The position numbers and the translations under genes were made by a program. Positions 20,558 to 30,109 of a DNA stretch of 64,000 nt are shown piece by piece (the first letter of the stretch is position 1; each line of letters starts with the position of its first letter). A model generated the notes under the pieces. The model made no database searches, had not been told where the DNA came from, and was given only the letters and a program-made list of their open reading frames with translations. Source of the stretch: DASXQK01 sp963757155. Its GTDB lineage: Bacteria; Pseudomonadota; Alphaproteobacteria; Dongiales; Dongiaceae. The stretch lies in contig CAVWQS010000008.1 in assembly GCA_963757155.1 (NCBI GenBank), positions 1 to 64,000 of the forward strand, given 5' to 3'.

Positions 20558-22078
20558 GTGACGATGCACGCCGCCGTCGGAAGCGCCGCTGCTCGAGATG
20601 CGGAACATCGTCAAGGAATATGGCGGAGTCGCCGCGCTGAAGGATATCAACTTCGACCTGCGCCGCGGCGAAGTGCACGCGATACTGGGCGAGAACGGCG
20701 CCGGCAAGTCGACGCTGGTCAAGATCCTCTCCGGCGTCGTCACGCCCTCGAAGGGGGAAATCCGGCTCGATGGCCAGACGAGTTCAGATCTCGGGCCCCG
20801 CGGACGCGCGCCGGCACGGAATTGCCATGGTCTATCAGGAGACCAGCCTCGTTCCCACGCTGACGGTCGCGCAAAACCTCTATCTGGGCGACGAAAAGTT
20901 CTTCAACCGTCTGCGCGGCACCTATATCGAGGCGCAGCAGCTGCTTCAGTCCTTGAACTTTCCCGTCGATCCGACGGCGATCGTCCAGTCGCTTGGCACC
21001 GCGAAGCGGCAGATGGTCGAAATCGCTCGAGCGGTTCGTCTCAAGGCGAAGATCATCATATTCGACGAGCCGACCGCCACCTTGACCCCGGAAGAGAAGC
21101 ATCATCTCTTCGCCTTGATCGATCGCCTGCGCAAGGAACAGGTTTCGATCATCTTCATCAGCCATGCGTTGGAGGAAGCGCTCGAGATCTCCGATCGGAT
21201 GACCATCCTCAGGGACGGCGCTCACATCATCACCGATGATGCGAAGACGTTTACCCGCGAGACGGTCATCCATCACATGGTCGGAAGGTCGCTGACCGAT
21301 GAACTCTATGGCCGCGCCGCCGATGGTGCTGTGCGGCCGCCCGGCGAGAAGGTCCTGAGCGTGCAGAACCTGTCGATGCAAAATGTCGTACGGAATACGT
21401 CCTTCTCGATCTTCGCGGGGCAAGTCACCGGCATCTTCGGCTTGGTGGGGTCGGGCCGCACGGAAACGGCCAAGATCATTGCCGGCGTCGTCAAGCGCGA
21501 CTTCTTTCATGGCGGCGACGTGCATTTCGACGGGGCCTCCGTGCGCTATCGGACGCCGTGCCAGGCCGTCCGCGACGGCGTCGTCTATGTCACCGAGGAC
21601 CGCAAGGGAGAGGGCTTCTTCGAGACGATGTCGGTCGCGGAAAACATCTATGTCGGACAGATTTGCAGCAACGAATCGCGCGGATTTGCCACCAGCATGC
21701 GCGAGATGCGCGAACTCGCCGCCGAGTTGGACGAAGAAACTCAACGTCAAGGCGTTGAACAGCGACGCGAGGGTCATTCAGCTTTCCGGCGGCAACCAAC
21801 AGAAGGTGATGATCGCGAAGGCGCTGGTCCAGAAGCCCAAGCTGGTCATATTCGATGAACCGACTCGCGGCGTGGACGTCGGCGCCATTGCCGAAATCCA
21901 CCATCTGATCGCCACGCTCGCCGACGAAGGCCTCGCGGTGATCGTCATATCGTCCTACTTGCCGGAGATCTTAAGCTTATCCGATCGGATCCTTGTTTCC
22001 CGGCAGGGCCGAATCGTCGAAGAACTCTCGCCCGGCGTGGCCACCTCTGAGGCGGTCATGTTTGCTGCGGTCCACTAG
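20558..22078 (+). CDS. Rbs-type ABC transporter ATPase with two nucleotide-binding domains (frameshifted)
   Basis: An RbsA-like duplicated ATPase of about 505 residues. GTG 20558 follows gagggagtggc at good spacing. The N-terminal domain has GENGAGKSTLVKILSG (about 20691-20738) and IIIFDEPTATLTPEE (about 21055). The C-terminal domain has GLVGSGRTETAKIIAG, the degenerate second P-loop normal in RbsA, then LSGGNQQKVMIAKAL and VIFDEPTRGVDVGA. Frame changes lie near 20576, 20785 and 21738. It completes the permease-binding protein-permease-ATPase importer and ends 22 bases before the convergent dehydrogenase gene. Confidence 0.88.
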
Positions 22079-22100
22079 AGCCGGAGAGGACGGGCCGAGG

Positions 22101-24665
22101 TCAGCTCCGGGGCTTGAGGTTCTCCGGGTCGTAGAGCGGCTTGTAGCCGACGGCCGCCACCTCGACCGGGTAGGTCTCGCCGAAATATTCGACGCTCAGC
22201 TTGCGGCCCTCCTGGCAATAGGCCCAGGGCAGATAGGCGAGCGCGATGTTCTTGCCGATGGTCGGGCCATAGGCGATCGAGGTCGTGAAGGAGCGGCGGC
22301 CGAGCTCGTCGACCAGCGTCTCGCCGGTGGCCGGGTCCATCACCGGCAGGGTGCCGACGGGATAGCGGGCGACACCCTTGGAATCCGTGTTGTTCGTCAT
22401 CACCAGGGTGCAGAGCATGGCCGGCTGGTGGTCGCGGGCGCGGTATTCCAGATGCTTGGCCTTGCCGCGGAAATCGGCCTCCTTGACCTTCGGGCGGGCG
22501 AGATCGGCTTCGAGCAGATTGTATTCGGTCAGGAGATCCGCATTCTGCAGCCGCAGGCTCTTCTCCATGCGCCGGCTGTTGGCATAGGTCTCGACGCCCA
22601 CGGCCATCACGCCGGTCGCCCGCAGCGCGTCCCAGACGGCCAGCCCGTCCTCATAGCGCATATGCAGCTCCCAGCCCTGCTCGCCGACATAGGAGATGCG
22701 GAAGGCATTGACGTCCTTCCCGGCGATCCGGATCGGCTTGATGGCGGCGAAGGGGAAGTTGGCCGGCGAAAGCCCGGCCGGGTCCTCGACGACCTTCTGC
22801 AGGGTCTCGCGCGCGTTCGGCCCCCAGATGCCGATGGTGACGTATGTCGCGGTCACATCGGTGACGGTGGCGTCGAAGCCCTTGTCCTGGGCCACCCGGG
22901 CCATGTAGCGGAAGTCGCGCGGGCCGGCATCGGCGCCGTCGATCACGCGGCAGCGGTCGGCCATGCGGATCACGGTGAGGTCGGCGCGGACCATGCCTTC
23001 GTCATCGAGGAAGTGGGTGTAGATGCCCTTGCCGATCATGGCGTCGCCGCCGATCTTCGCGGCGCAGAGCCATTCCATCAGCGCGACGTGGTCCGGGCCT
23101 TCGACGTCGTACATCGCGAAATGCGACAGGTTGATGATGCCGCAATCCTCGCTCATGCGCGAGCTGCTCGGCATTGGAGACGCGCCAGAAATGGCGGTTG
23201 TCCCATTCGTTCTGGCGCACCGGCACGCGGTTGCCGTATTTCGCGAGCAGATGCTCGTTGGCGGCGTAGCCATGGGCGCGCTCCCAGCCGCCGAGCTCCA
23301 TGAAATAGCCGCCGAGCGCCTTCTCCCGCTCCCAGAAGGGCGAGCGGCGGATATTTCGGCCGGTGGCATAGGGCTCGCGCGGATGGACGGCGGGGTTGTA
23401 GACCTTCTGGGCGGCCTCGCCGCAGCGGCCTTCGATGAATTTCTCCTGCATCTGATGCGGATAGAAGCGCGCATAGTCGATGCGGGCATGGTCGATCGCC
23501 GTGCGCCCGTCGGTCATCCAGTCGGCGACGAGCTTGCCCATGCCGGGCGCGTCCTTGACCCAGATCGCGACGGCATACCAGAGGCCGCGAACCTTCTGGC
23601 TCTCGCCGATCGAGGGGCCGCCATCGGCGGTCACCTGCAGCAGGCCGTTGAAGGAGCGCCGGTCGTCGTAGCCGAGCTCGCCGAGGATCGGGGTCAGCTC
23701 GATGGCCCGTTCGAGCGGGGCCATGATCTGATCCATCTCGAGGTCCCGCTGCGAGGGCGAAAGCCTGCGCCTGGTCCTTTTCCAGGATGTCGCGGGGATG
23801 GCAGAGGCGAGGATTGGTCTCCTCGTAATAGCCCCACTCGATCTGGCCGCCCTCGACGGTGGTCGGATCGCCGGTGTCGCGCATATAGGCGGAGTTGCCC
23901 TGGTCGCGCAGCAGCGGCCAGCCGATATCCTTGCCGGTCCCGGCGAACTCGGTATAGGGCCCGAAGAAGGTGAGGGGATGGTCGACCGGCATGACCGGCA
24001 GATCCTCGCCCGCCATCTCCGCGATCAGCCGCCCCCAAAGCCCGGCGCAGACCACGACGCGATCGGCGCGGATCGTGCCGCGATGGGTGACGACGCCCGC
24101 GATGCGCCCGTTCTCGATGAGGAGCGATTGGGCCGGCGTGTTGGGGAAGGCCTGGAGCTTGCCGCGCGGCCACGGCCTGGTCGACCAGCTCGCCGGCGAC
24201 CGTCTGCGACCGCGGGATGACGAGCCCGGCATCGGGGTCCCACAGGCCGCCCTGCACCAGATTCTCCTCGATCAGCGGAAACTTCTGCTTGATCTCGGCC
24301 GGACCGATCAGCCGGGCGCGGGTGCCGAAGGCCTTGGCGGAGGCGACCTTGCGCTTGATCTCGTCCATGCGGGCATCGTCGCCGACGCGGGCGACCTCGA
24401 GGCCGCCGACCCGGGCGTAATGGCCCATCTTCTCGTAGAAATCGATGGCGTAGAGCGTGGTCCAGCAGGACAGGAAATCATGGCTGGTGGTGTAGCAGAA
24501 GTCGGAGGCATGGGCCGTCGAGCCGATATCGGTCGGGATGCCGGATTTGTCGATGCCGACGATGTCGTCCCATCCGCGCGCGACCAGATGATGGGCGACC
24601 GATGCGCCCACGATGCCGCCGAGCCCGATGATGACGATCTTCGCCTTCTCCGGAAATCCGGCCAT
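22101..24665 (-). CDS. Dimethylglycine/sarcosine dehydrogenase family FAD-GcvT protein (three frameshifts)
   Basis: A two-domain demethylase of about 855 residues. The N-terminal FAD domain starts MAGFPEKAKIVIIGLGGIVG, with the GxGxxG fold at residues 14-19. The C-terminal GcvT domain that moves the methyl carbon to tetrahydrofolate includes GEQGWELHMRYEDG (about 22670) and ends VEVAAVGYKPLYDPENLKPRS. Start at 24665 rather than the upstream ATG 24827, because the Rossmann fold begins directly after it. Frame changes near 24175, 23752 and 23155 are each repaired by one base. The enzyme would oxidise dimethylglycine or sarcosine. It starts the methylated-amine section of the window. Confidence 0.88.
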
Positions 24666-25136
24666 GGTCACGACTCCCAAGGGTATTGCCGCCAGACAAT
24701 AGGACGACGTCGGCGGTGCCGTTGAAGCCTGTTTGCGACATTCCCGAGATACCGAGCGACAGCCATGGGTCGAGCCCAGGGCTGTCGGCTTCAGATTCAT
24801 CGGCAAGCGCAGGAGTGCCTGTAGCACAGAGCATCCGTCGTAATTAACGGAGGCGGCACAGGGAATGGAGACCGGACGCTCCCCTCTCCGTCATGGCCGG
24901 GCTTGTCCCGGCCATCCACGTCGGGGTGCTCCATAAATGCCGCCGAGGTAGGTGAGCGCTTCCCTATCAATGCCGCGCTGACTGTCCGGTGGCGGACTCT
25001 TCTCTCGCAGCGTGACGCGGCCCGACGTGGATGGCCGGGACAAGCCCGGCCATGACGATTGGGGGAGTGGCGACACGCTCAATCGCACAGCCACGGGTCA
25101 AGCCTGGGCACGACGTGAAACCGAAGGCGCAGGTCC
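24666..25136. other. Intergenic region with a long inverted repeat
   Basis: About 470 bases between the dehydrogenase and the flavin oxidoreductase genes; the only structure seen is the repeat pair at 24889-25057. Upstream of 24665 there must be a promoter for the dehydrogenase, but none is clear. Confidence 0.5.
24889..25057. repeat. Long-armed intergenic inverted repeat (cgtcatggccgggc type)
   Basis: Arm cgtcatggccgggcttgtcccggccatccacgtcggg at 24889-24925 is matched by its reverse complement at about 25021-25057, with about 95 bases between. Each arm is itself an imperfect palindrome. Such elements are common between genes in Alphaproteobacteria. Confidence 0.85.
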
Positions 25137-27182
25137 TCAGAAATCCTTGCACAGCCGCAGGGAGTCGTAGATCGCCGCATGGATGTTGCGGCTGGCGACG
25201 GCGTCGCCGACGCGGAAGAGCTGGAAGCTTCCGTCGGGGTTGGTGCGGATCGCCTGGGGCCGGCCTTCGACCAGCGCGCGCAGATCGGTCTGGCCGCGGT
25301 TGCTGGCGAGCGGCTTGAGGGCGAAATAGAGCTCGTCGGCGGGCAAGGTGCCATGCTCGATGACGAGCTGGTCGATGACCCGCTCCTCCTCCTGGTCGGT
25401 GTATTCGTTCTTCAGCACGGCCACCAGCTTGTTGCCCTCGCGATAGACCTGGCTCACCTGGTGGTTGGGGGTGATCACCACCCCGGACTTGTAGAGCTCG
25501 CGCAGATGGATCGCCCAATTGTTGGAGCCCATCTCCGCACCCAGCGCGGGGTCGTAGGTCACCACCTCCACCAGGCTGCCGCGCTTGGCCAGGAACTCGG
25601 CGGTCGACGGGCCGCCATGCCCGCTCTGGGCGTCATAGACCAGGACGTTCTCGCCCGGGGCCGCCTTGCCAGTCAGGATGTCCCAGCTCGAGACGGCGAA
25701 TTCAGGCCCGCCCTTGACGACGGCGAGGTTCGGCCGGCCGCCCGTGGCCACGATCACGATGTCCGGGGCTTCGGCCGTCACCGCCGCCGCCGTGGCCTCG
25801 GCGCCGAGGCGATAGTCGACGCCCAGCTTCTTCACCTGGCCGTCCAGCCAGCGTGGGATGCCGGAGAGGGCCTCGCGCCAGCCGGCCTTGGCGGCGATGC
25901 GGATCTGGCCGCCGGCCTCGGCCTCCTTCTCGAAGAGCACGACCTTATGGCCGCGCTCGGCGGCGACCCTTGCCGCCTCGAGACCGGCAGGCCCGGCGCC
26001 GGCCACCACGATCTTGCGGATCGGTCCCGTCGTGCGGCTGATGAGATGAGGCATGGTCGCCTCGCGCCCCGTGGCCGCGTTCTGGATGCAGAGCGCATCG
26101 GCGCCCAGCCAGACCCGGTCGAGGCAATAGCTGGCGCCGACGCATTGGCGGATATCGTCGAGGCGTCCCTCCATCAGCTTCCGCACGATATGAGGGTCGG
26201 CGATATGGCCGCGGGTCATGCCCAGCATGTCGCAATGGCCTTCCTCGACGGCGCGCGACGCAGTGGCGAGGTCCTTCACATTATTGGCGTAGAAGACCGG
26301 CATGCCCGTCATCTGGCGCGCGGCGCTGGCGAGATAGAGGAACTGGGCCGGCGGGAAGGCCATGTTGGGCACGTTCACGGCGAGGGCGGCATGGGTGAAG
26401 ACATTGCCGCCCACCACGTTCAGAAAATCCAGATGACCGGAGGCCCCGAAGCGCTTCAGGATCTCCAGGCATTCGGCCATGGAATTGCCGCCCTCCAGCA
26501 GGTCGTCGCCGGTGATGCGGATGCCGAGCAGGAAATCATCGCCTACCTGCGCCCGTGCCCTGGCCAGCATCTCCAGGGGAAAGCGCATCCGGTTCTCGAG
26601 GCTGCCGCCGTATTGGTCCGTCCGCTGGTTGGTCGCGGGGCAGAGGAACTGGTCGTTGATATGGCCGGTGAAGACGAATTCGCAGCCGTCGAGATCGCCC
26701 TCGCGGCAACGCCGGGCGGCCTGGGCGAAATCCTCTTGCACCCGCTCGATGTCGAAATCCTCCATCTCCTTGGGGAAGGAGCGGTGGGCGGGCTCGCGCA
26801 GGGGCGAGGGGGAGATGGTCGGCAGCCAGTTCTCCGAATCCCAGCGGGCGCGCCGGCCCATATGGGTGAGCTGGCACATGAGCTTGGCGCCATGGCGATG
26901 GAGGCGGGCCGAGAACTGCTTGAAGAAGGGGATGACGGAATCGTCGCCGACGGAGATCTGATTCCACAGCGCCGCCGGTAAATCGATGGAGACGGAGGAG
27001 GAGCCGCCGAACATGGCGAGCCCGATGCCGCCCTTGGCCTTCTCCTCGTGATAGAGCTGATAGCGCTCCTGGGGCTTGCCGTCCTTGCCATAGGCCGGCG
27101 CATGGCTCGACCCCATGATCCGGTTGCGGAAGGTGACATGCTTGATGGTGAGCGGCTTCAGCAGCGCGTCGTAAGAGCCCAT
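25137..27182 (-). CDS. NADH:flavin oxidoreductase, N-methylproline demethylase-like
   Basis: A 681-residue protein of the trimethylamine dehydrogenase/2,4-dienoyl-CoA reductase group. An FMN barrel of about 370 residues (start MGSYDALLKPLTIKHVTFRN, with GHINDQFLCPATNQRTDQYG) is followed by a cysteine cluster CVGASYC...ALCIQNAATGRE that should hold a 4Fe-4S centre. Then comes an FAD/NAD domain with VVAGAGPAGLEAARVAAERG. The cysteine spacing and the CxQNAATGRE end resemble stachydrine/N-methylproline demethylases (StcD type) more than bacterial TMA dehydrogenase. Start at 27182, because the reading upstream has no family character. It would oxidatively remove an N-methyl group. Confidence 0.82.
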   Translation of the reverse strand: MGSYDALLKPLTIKHVTFRNRIMGSSHAPAYGKDGKPQERYQLYHEEKAKGGIGLAMFGGSSSVSIDLPAALWNQISVGDDSVIPFFKQFSARLHRHGAKLMCQLTHMGRRARWDSENWLPTISPSPLREPAHRSFPKEMEDFDIERVQEDFAQAARRCREGDLDGCEFVFTGHINDQFLCPATNQRTDQYGGSLENRMRFPLEMLARARAQVGDDFLLGIRITGDDLLEGGNSMAECLEILKRFGASGHLDFLNVVGGNVFTHAALAVNVPNMAFPPAQFLYLASAARQMTGMPVFYANNVKDLATASRAVEEGHCDMLGMTRGHIADPHIVRKLMEGRLDDIRQCVGASYCLDRVWLGADALCIQNAATGREATMPHLISRTTGPIRKIVVAGAGPAGLEAARVAAERGHKVVLFEKEAEAGGQIRIAAKAGWREALSGIPRWLDGQVKKLGVDYRLGAEATAAAVTAEAPDIVIVATGGRPNLAVVKGGPEFAVSSWDILTGKAAPGENVLVYDAQSGHGGPSTAEFLAKRGSLVEVVTYDPALGAEMGSNNWAIHLRELYKSGVVITPNHQVSQVYREGNKLVAVLKNEYTDQEEERVIDQLVIEHGTLPADELYFALKPLASNRGQTDLRALVEGRPQAIRTNPDGSFQLFRVGDAVASRNIHAAIYDSLRLCKDF

Positions 27183-27268
27183 GCGGGCGTGATCCTCTCC
27201 AGGAGTGTGGGCGCGCGCGATTATGCCGCCGCTCTCAGGGAGGCGAAAGGCCGCTGGGAAGGGAACTC

Positions 27269-28081
27269 TCAGGAACCGCCGAGGGAGTTCCAGAAATCGA
27301 TGTTCACATGGGTCGAGAGGATGTCGTGGCTGCCTTCCAGGCAGCTGCGCATGCTGTCGACCTGATGCGTGACATCGGTCTTGGCGACGCAATTCCGGTG
27401 GATGGTCTCGGCGAGGCTCGCGCCGTCCCTCGCGATGGGCGCGCCCTGATACTGCGCCAAGGCCCCGTCGATCAGATGGCCGTCGGTATCGTCCCGTCCG
27501 CGTGCCCCGGGCGGTAGCTCATTGATCATGGCATTGGTGAGCCGGATCGCATCGGCGTCGCGGCCGGGCTTGTCGTAGAAGGTCTCCGCCTGGCGCCGAT
27601 GGGCGCCGGTGGCGAGCGCCAGCTCGTCCTCCGCCTGCGGATTGATGTCGCCTTGGGTTGCTTCGGGCAGGAGGGCGGCATCCTGGCCGACCTCGATCGC
27701 GACGGCGGCGACATCCAGCCCGGCGAGGGCTTCGGGCTTCAGCCGGGCGGTGATGGAGACGAAGCCGCGATCGTCGATGAAGGAGAGCGCGCGGGCGCCG
27801 TCGAGGCGGCTCTGCCGCCCGTCATGGCCGGTGATCAGGAGGGTGACCCGCGTGCCGGGTGCCACCTGATAGACCGTGCCGGGATGGGGATCGGCGCGCT
27901 GCTGCTGCAGGCAAAAGGCAGAGAGATCGGCGCGGCAGCCGGCGGCATCGCAGCGCATCGGGGTGGGCCTCAGGCTGGCGGTCAGGCCCAGGGCCTGAGG
28001 GGCAGCCTGGGCCGCGCCGGCGGCCAGAATGGCGCCGGAGGCCAGGGTGAAAAACACTGCAAACTTAGTCGATTGACGCAT
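27269..28081 (-). CDS. Secreted cysteine protein of unknown family, paralogue 3 of 3
   Basis: I do not recognise this 270-residue protein. It has a Sec signal (KFAVFFTLASGAILAAGAAQA, then PQALGL). A C-x4-C-x7-C motif (CDAAGC...FC) follows about residue 43. The central part has GFVSITARLKPEALAGLDVAAVAIEVG, and two further cysteines lie near the C-terminus, which ends NIDFWNSLGGS. The same plan is seen in the two genes upstream, so it is the last member of a tandem family in one operon, 18 bases after paralogue 2. Six conserved-position cysteines suggest disulfides outside the cytoplasm. No function is inferred. Confidence 0.85.
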   Translation of the reverse strand: MRQSTKFAVFFTLASGAILAAGAAQAAPQALGLTASLRPTPMRCDAAGCRADLSAFCLQQQRADPHPGTVYQVAPGTRVTLLITGHDGRQSRLDGARALSFIDDRGFVSITARLKPEALAGLDVAAVAIEVGQDAALLPEATQGDINPQAEDELALATGAHRRQAETFYDKPGRDADAIRLTNAMINELPPGARGRDDTDGHLIDGALAQYQGAPIARDGASLAETIHRNCVAKTDVTHQVDSMRSCLEGSHDILSTHVNIDFWNSLGGS

Positions 28082-28099
28082 GACTCTTCACCTTCTCTA

Positions 28100-28906
28100 T
28101 CAGCTGCCGCCGGCGGCCTGATCCCAGAACCGCCGGTTGAGGTTGGTCATCAGCTCGGCCTGGCGCATCTCCAGGCACACTCCCCCGGCGAAGCCCGTTC
28201 CCGCCGAGCCCTCGCATTCCGCGATGACTCCTGCCGTGGCCTGGATACTGCCGGGGGCGATGCCGCTTTGCCGCGCGCTGGCTGCCACCTCGCCCCAGAG
28301 AGCCGCGATCGTCACCGAGGAGGGCTGGCTGCGGTCCGGCAGGCGGTTGATCACCAGCTCGATCAACCGGGCCGTATCGGCGGCCTCGCCGGGGCGATCG
28401 AAGGTCTGGGCCGCGATCTGGCGCAAGGGTCCGGCGGCGGTGGCGACCTCATCGGCGCTTTGCGGATGGGGATCGCCGGCATAGGCCAACGGCAGGACCG
28501 TGGTCTTGGGCCCGACCTCCACCGCGGCGGCGGTGGCGCCCAGGGCCTTCAGCCGGGCCTCCGGGAGGCTGAGCCAGAGGGAGGTGAAGCCGGAGCGGGA
28601 GCGGATGGTCAGGAGATCCTCGGCCGGCAGCCGCAGGCTCCGGCCATCGCCGAGGCTGGCGATGATGGTGAGCCGGCCCCCCGGCACCAGGCGGTACTCG
28701 CTGCCTTTGTTGGGGGCGTAGCGGGACTCCTGCAGGCAGAAGCTCGCGAGATAGGCGCTGCAATAGCCGTCGGCGCAATGCAGCGGCGTCGGCAGGCCGT
28801 TGCTGGCGACGATGCCGAGGATCTGCGGCGCCGCCTGGACGGCCGCGGATGTACCGGCCAGCAAGGGCAGAGCGAGCAGCGAGGCGCGGAAATGCCGGGT
28901 CCACAT
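28100..28906 (-). CDS. Secreted cysteine protein of unknown family, paralogue 2 of 3
   Basis: 268 residues, signal peptide RASLLALPLLAGTSAAVQA followed by APQILGIVASNGLPTPLHC. It shares the C-x4-C-x7-C motif (CADGYC...FC), the segment LTIRSRSGFTSLWLSLPEAR, an AAAVEVG strand, DPHPQSADEVATAAG and the C-terminal ending RRFWDQAAGGS. The two C-terminal cysteines flank EGSAGTGFAGGV. It begins 4 bases after paralogue 1 stops, so the three are surely one transcript. It is closer to paralogue 1 than to paralogue 3, suggesting a recent duplication. No known domain was recognised. Confidence 0.87.
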   Translation of the reverse strand: MWTRHFRASLLALPLLAGTSAAVQAAPQILGIVASNGLPTPLHCADGYCSAYLASFCLQESRYAPNKGSEYRLVPGGRLTIIASLGDGRSLRLPAEDLLTIRSRSGFTSLWLSLPEARLKALGATAAAVEVGPKTTVLPLAYAGDPHPQSADEVATAAGPLRQIAAQTFDRPGEAADTARLIELVINRLPDRSQPSSVTIAALWGEVAASARQSGIAPGSIQATAGVIAECEGSAGTGFAGGVCLEMRQAELMTNLNRRFWDQAAGGS

Positions 28907-28910
28907 GATG

Positions 28911-29795
28911 CTAGCTCCCCCCGCTGCGATCCCAGAAATTGCGATTGGTAACGGCCATCAGATCGGCATGGCGCAGCTCCATGCAGCCCTTCAGGCTGTA
29001 GCTCGATTTCGAGGCGACGGAAATCTCGCAGGCGCTGTACATGCTGCGGGCCTCGGCGATGCCGTCGGGGCTGAGGGATTGGGCGCCCGAGCCCCCGAGC
29101 AGGCGGGTCCAGATCGCTTCACGGCCCTGGGCCGTCTGCGGCTCATCGGCCGGGAGCGCGTTGATCACGAGGCTGGAGAGCCGCGCGGCATCGGCGGTGC
29201 CGTTGCGGTCTTCGAAGGCGGCCTGGGCCAGATGGCGCATGGCGCCGGTGGCAAGGGCAATCTCCTCACGGGTCTGCGGGTTGACGTCGTTCACGACCGC
29301 GACGGGCATGACCGAGGTCAGGGGTGCCACCTCGACGGCGACCGAGACGGCGCCCAGCGCCTTCAGCTTCGCCTCGGGCAAAGAGATCCGAACCGAGGTG
29401 AAGCCGATCATGGTCCGGAGGCTGAGCAGCCCGTTGCCGGGCAGGCGGGTCTGGCGCCCATCCGCCATGGTGGCGATCAGCGTCAGGCTTCCGCCCGGCG
29501 CCAGGGCATATTCGCTGTTGGCCGAGGGCGCCGGCCGGGCCTCCTGCAGGCAGAAGCTGCTGAAATGGCCGCTGCAGCTGCCGTCCTGGCATTGCAGCGG
29601 CGTCGGCAGGCCGTTGCTGGCTACCAGCCCCAGGATCTGTGAGGCCGCCTGGCTGTCGGGCGCCGCGACGGCGCCCAAAGCAGTGAAGGCCAAGCCCAGG
29701 AGGATGGGGGCGATAAGGGCAGGCGAGACAGTGTGACGAAGCGCAGTGTGACGAAGCACTGGGTGACGAAGCACTGGGTGACGAGGCACAGGCAT
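28911..29795 (-). CDS. Secreted cysteine protein of unknown family, paralogue 1 of 3
   Basis: 294 residues, first gene of the operon. The N-terminus is unusual: the start codon is followed by a histidine/arginine-rich stretch encoded by 15-bp tandem repeats (29733-29792). Only then does a hydrophobic signal-like helix ALIAPILLGLAFTALGAVAA appear, ending near AAS. The mature part is ILGLVASNGLPTPLQCQDGSC, then SSFC (C-x4-C-x7-C), MIGFTSVRISLPEAKLKALG and an ending NRNFWDRSGGS. No in-frame alternative start lies between the repeat and the helix. The family appears free of enzyme motifs; a secreted or periplasmic structural or binding role is possible but unproven. Confidence 0.82.
   Translation of the reverse strand: MPVPRHPVLRHPVLRHTALRHTVSPALIAPILLGLAFTALGAVAAPDSQAASQILGLVASNGLPTPLQCQDGSCSGHFSSFCLQEARPAPSANSEYALAPGGSLTLIATMADGRQTRLPGNGLLSLRTMIGFTSVRISLPEAKLKALGAVSVAVEVAPLTSVMPVAVVNDVNPQTREEIALATGAMRHLAQAAFEDRNGTADAARLSSLVINALPADEPQTAQGREAIWTRLLGGSGAQSLSPDGIAEARSMYSACEISVASKSSYSLKGCMELRHADLMAVTNRNFWDRSGGS
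29733..29792. repeat. Four tandem 15-bp repeats at the start of a gene
   Basis: Units start at 29733, 29748, 29763 and 29778: gtgacgaagcgcagt, gtgacgaagcactgg (twice) and gtgacgaggcacagg. The period is a multiple of three, so unit number can change without shifting the minus-strand gene that it encodes (repeat of LRHPV/LRHTA). Confidence 0.9.
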
Positions 29796-30109
29796 CGGTC
29801 GAGCACTCCCCTCGGCTATGCGGGGGGTCTCGGCACCGCTGCGTCAGACTGGTCTTCGAAGGCGCAGAGAGGCCCGACCGTCCCGCGTCAACTGTTCCGG
29901 GCGCCGATCCGTGACTCGGCTCCCGACCAGAAAGCTTCTCACCCCGGGGGCGCGGTGGTCAACCCGCCCCGGCACACGAGATCGCGAGCAGCCGCCGGGG
30001 TTATGGCGCGGAAAGGGCAAGGGCTGTCGCGACCCGGCAAGATAGCGGGAGGAGCGGCTGCCGATAATCCCGGCTAATCTGCCGCCTACAGCCGAATTCC
30101 GGAGTTGTC
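29796..30109. other. Intergenic region between the paralogue operon and the MttB gene
   Basis: About 310 bases between divergently transcribed genes, so it should hold two promoters. I looked for a cobalamin riboswitch, since MttB-type methyltransferases use corrinoids, and saw no convincing B12-box sequence. No repeat or hairpin stands out. Confidence 0.4.

Noticed and set aside
25179..26981. 600-codon plus-strand frame opposite the flavin oxidoreductase
   Set aside because: Antisense shadow of a clear enzyme gene; long antisense frames are expected at this GC content.
29796..30109. Cobalamin riboswitch upstream of the MttB gene
   Set aside because: No convincing B12-box or paired structure seen.
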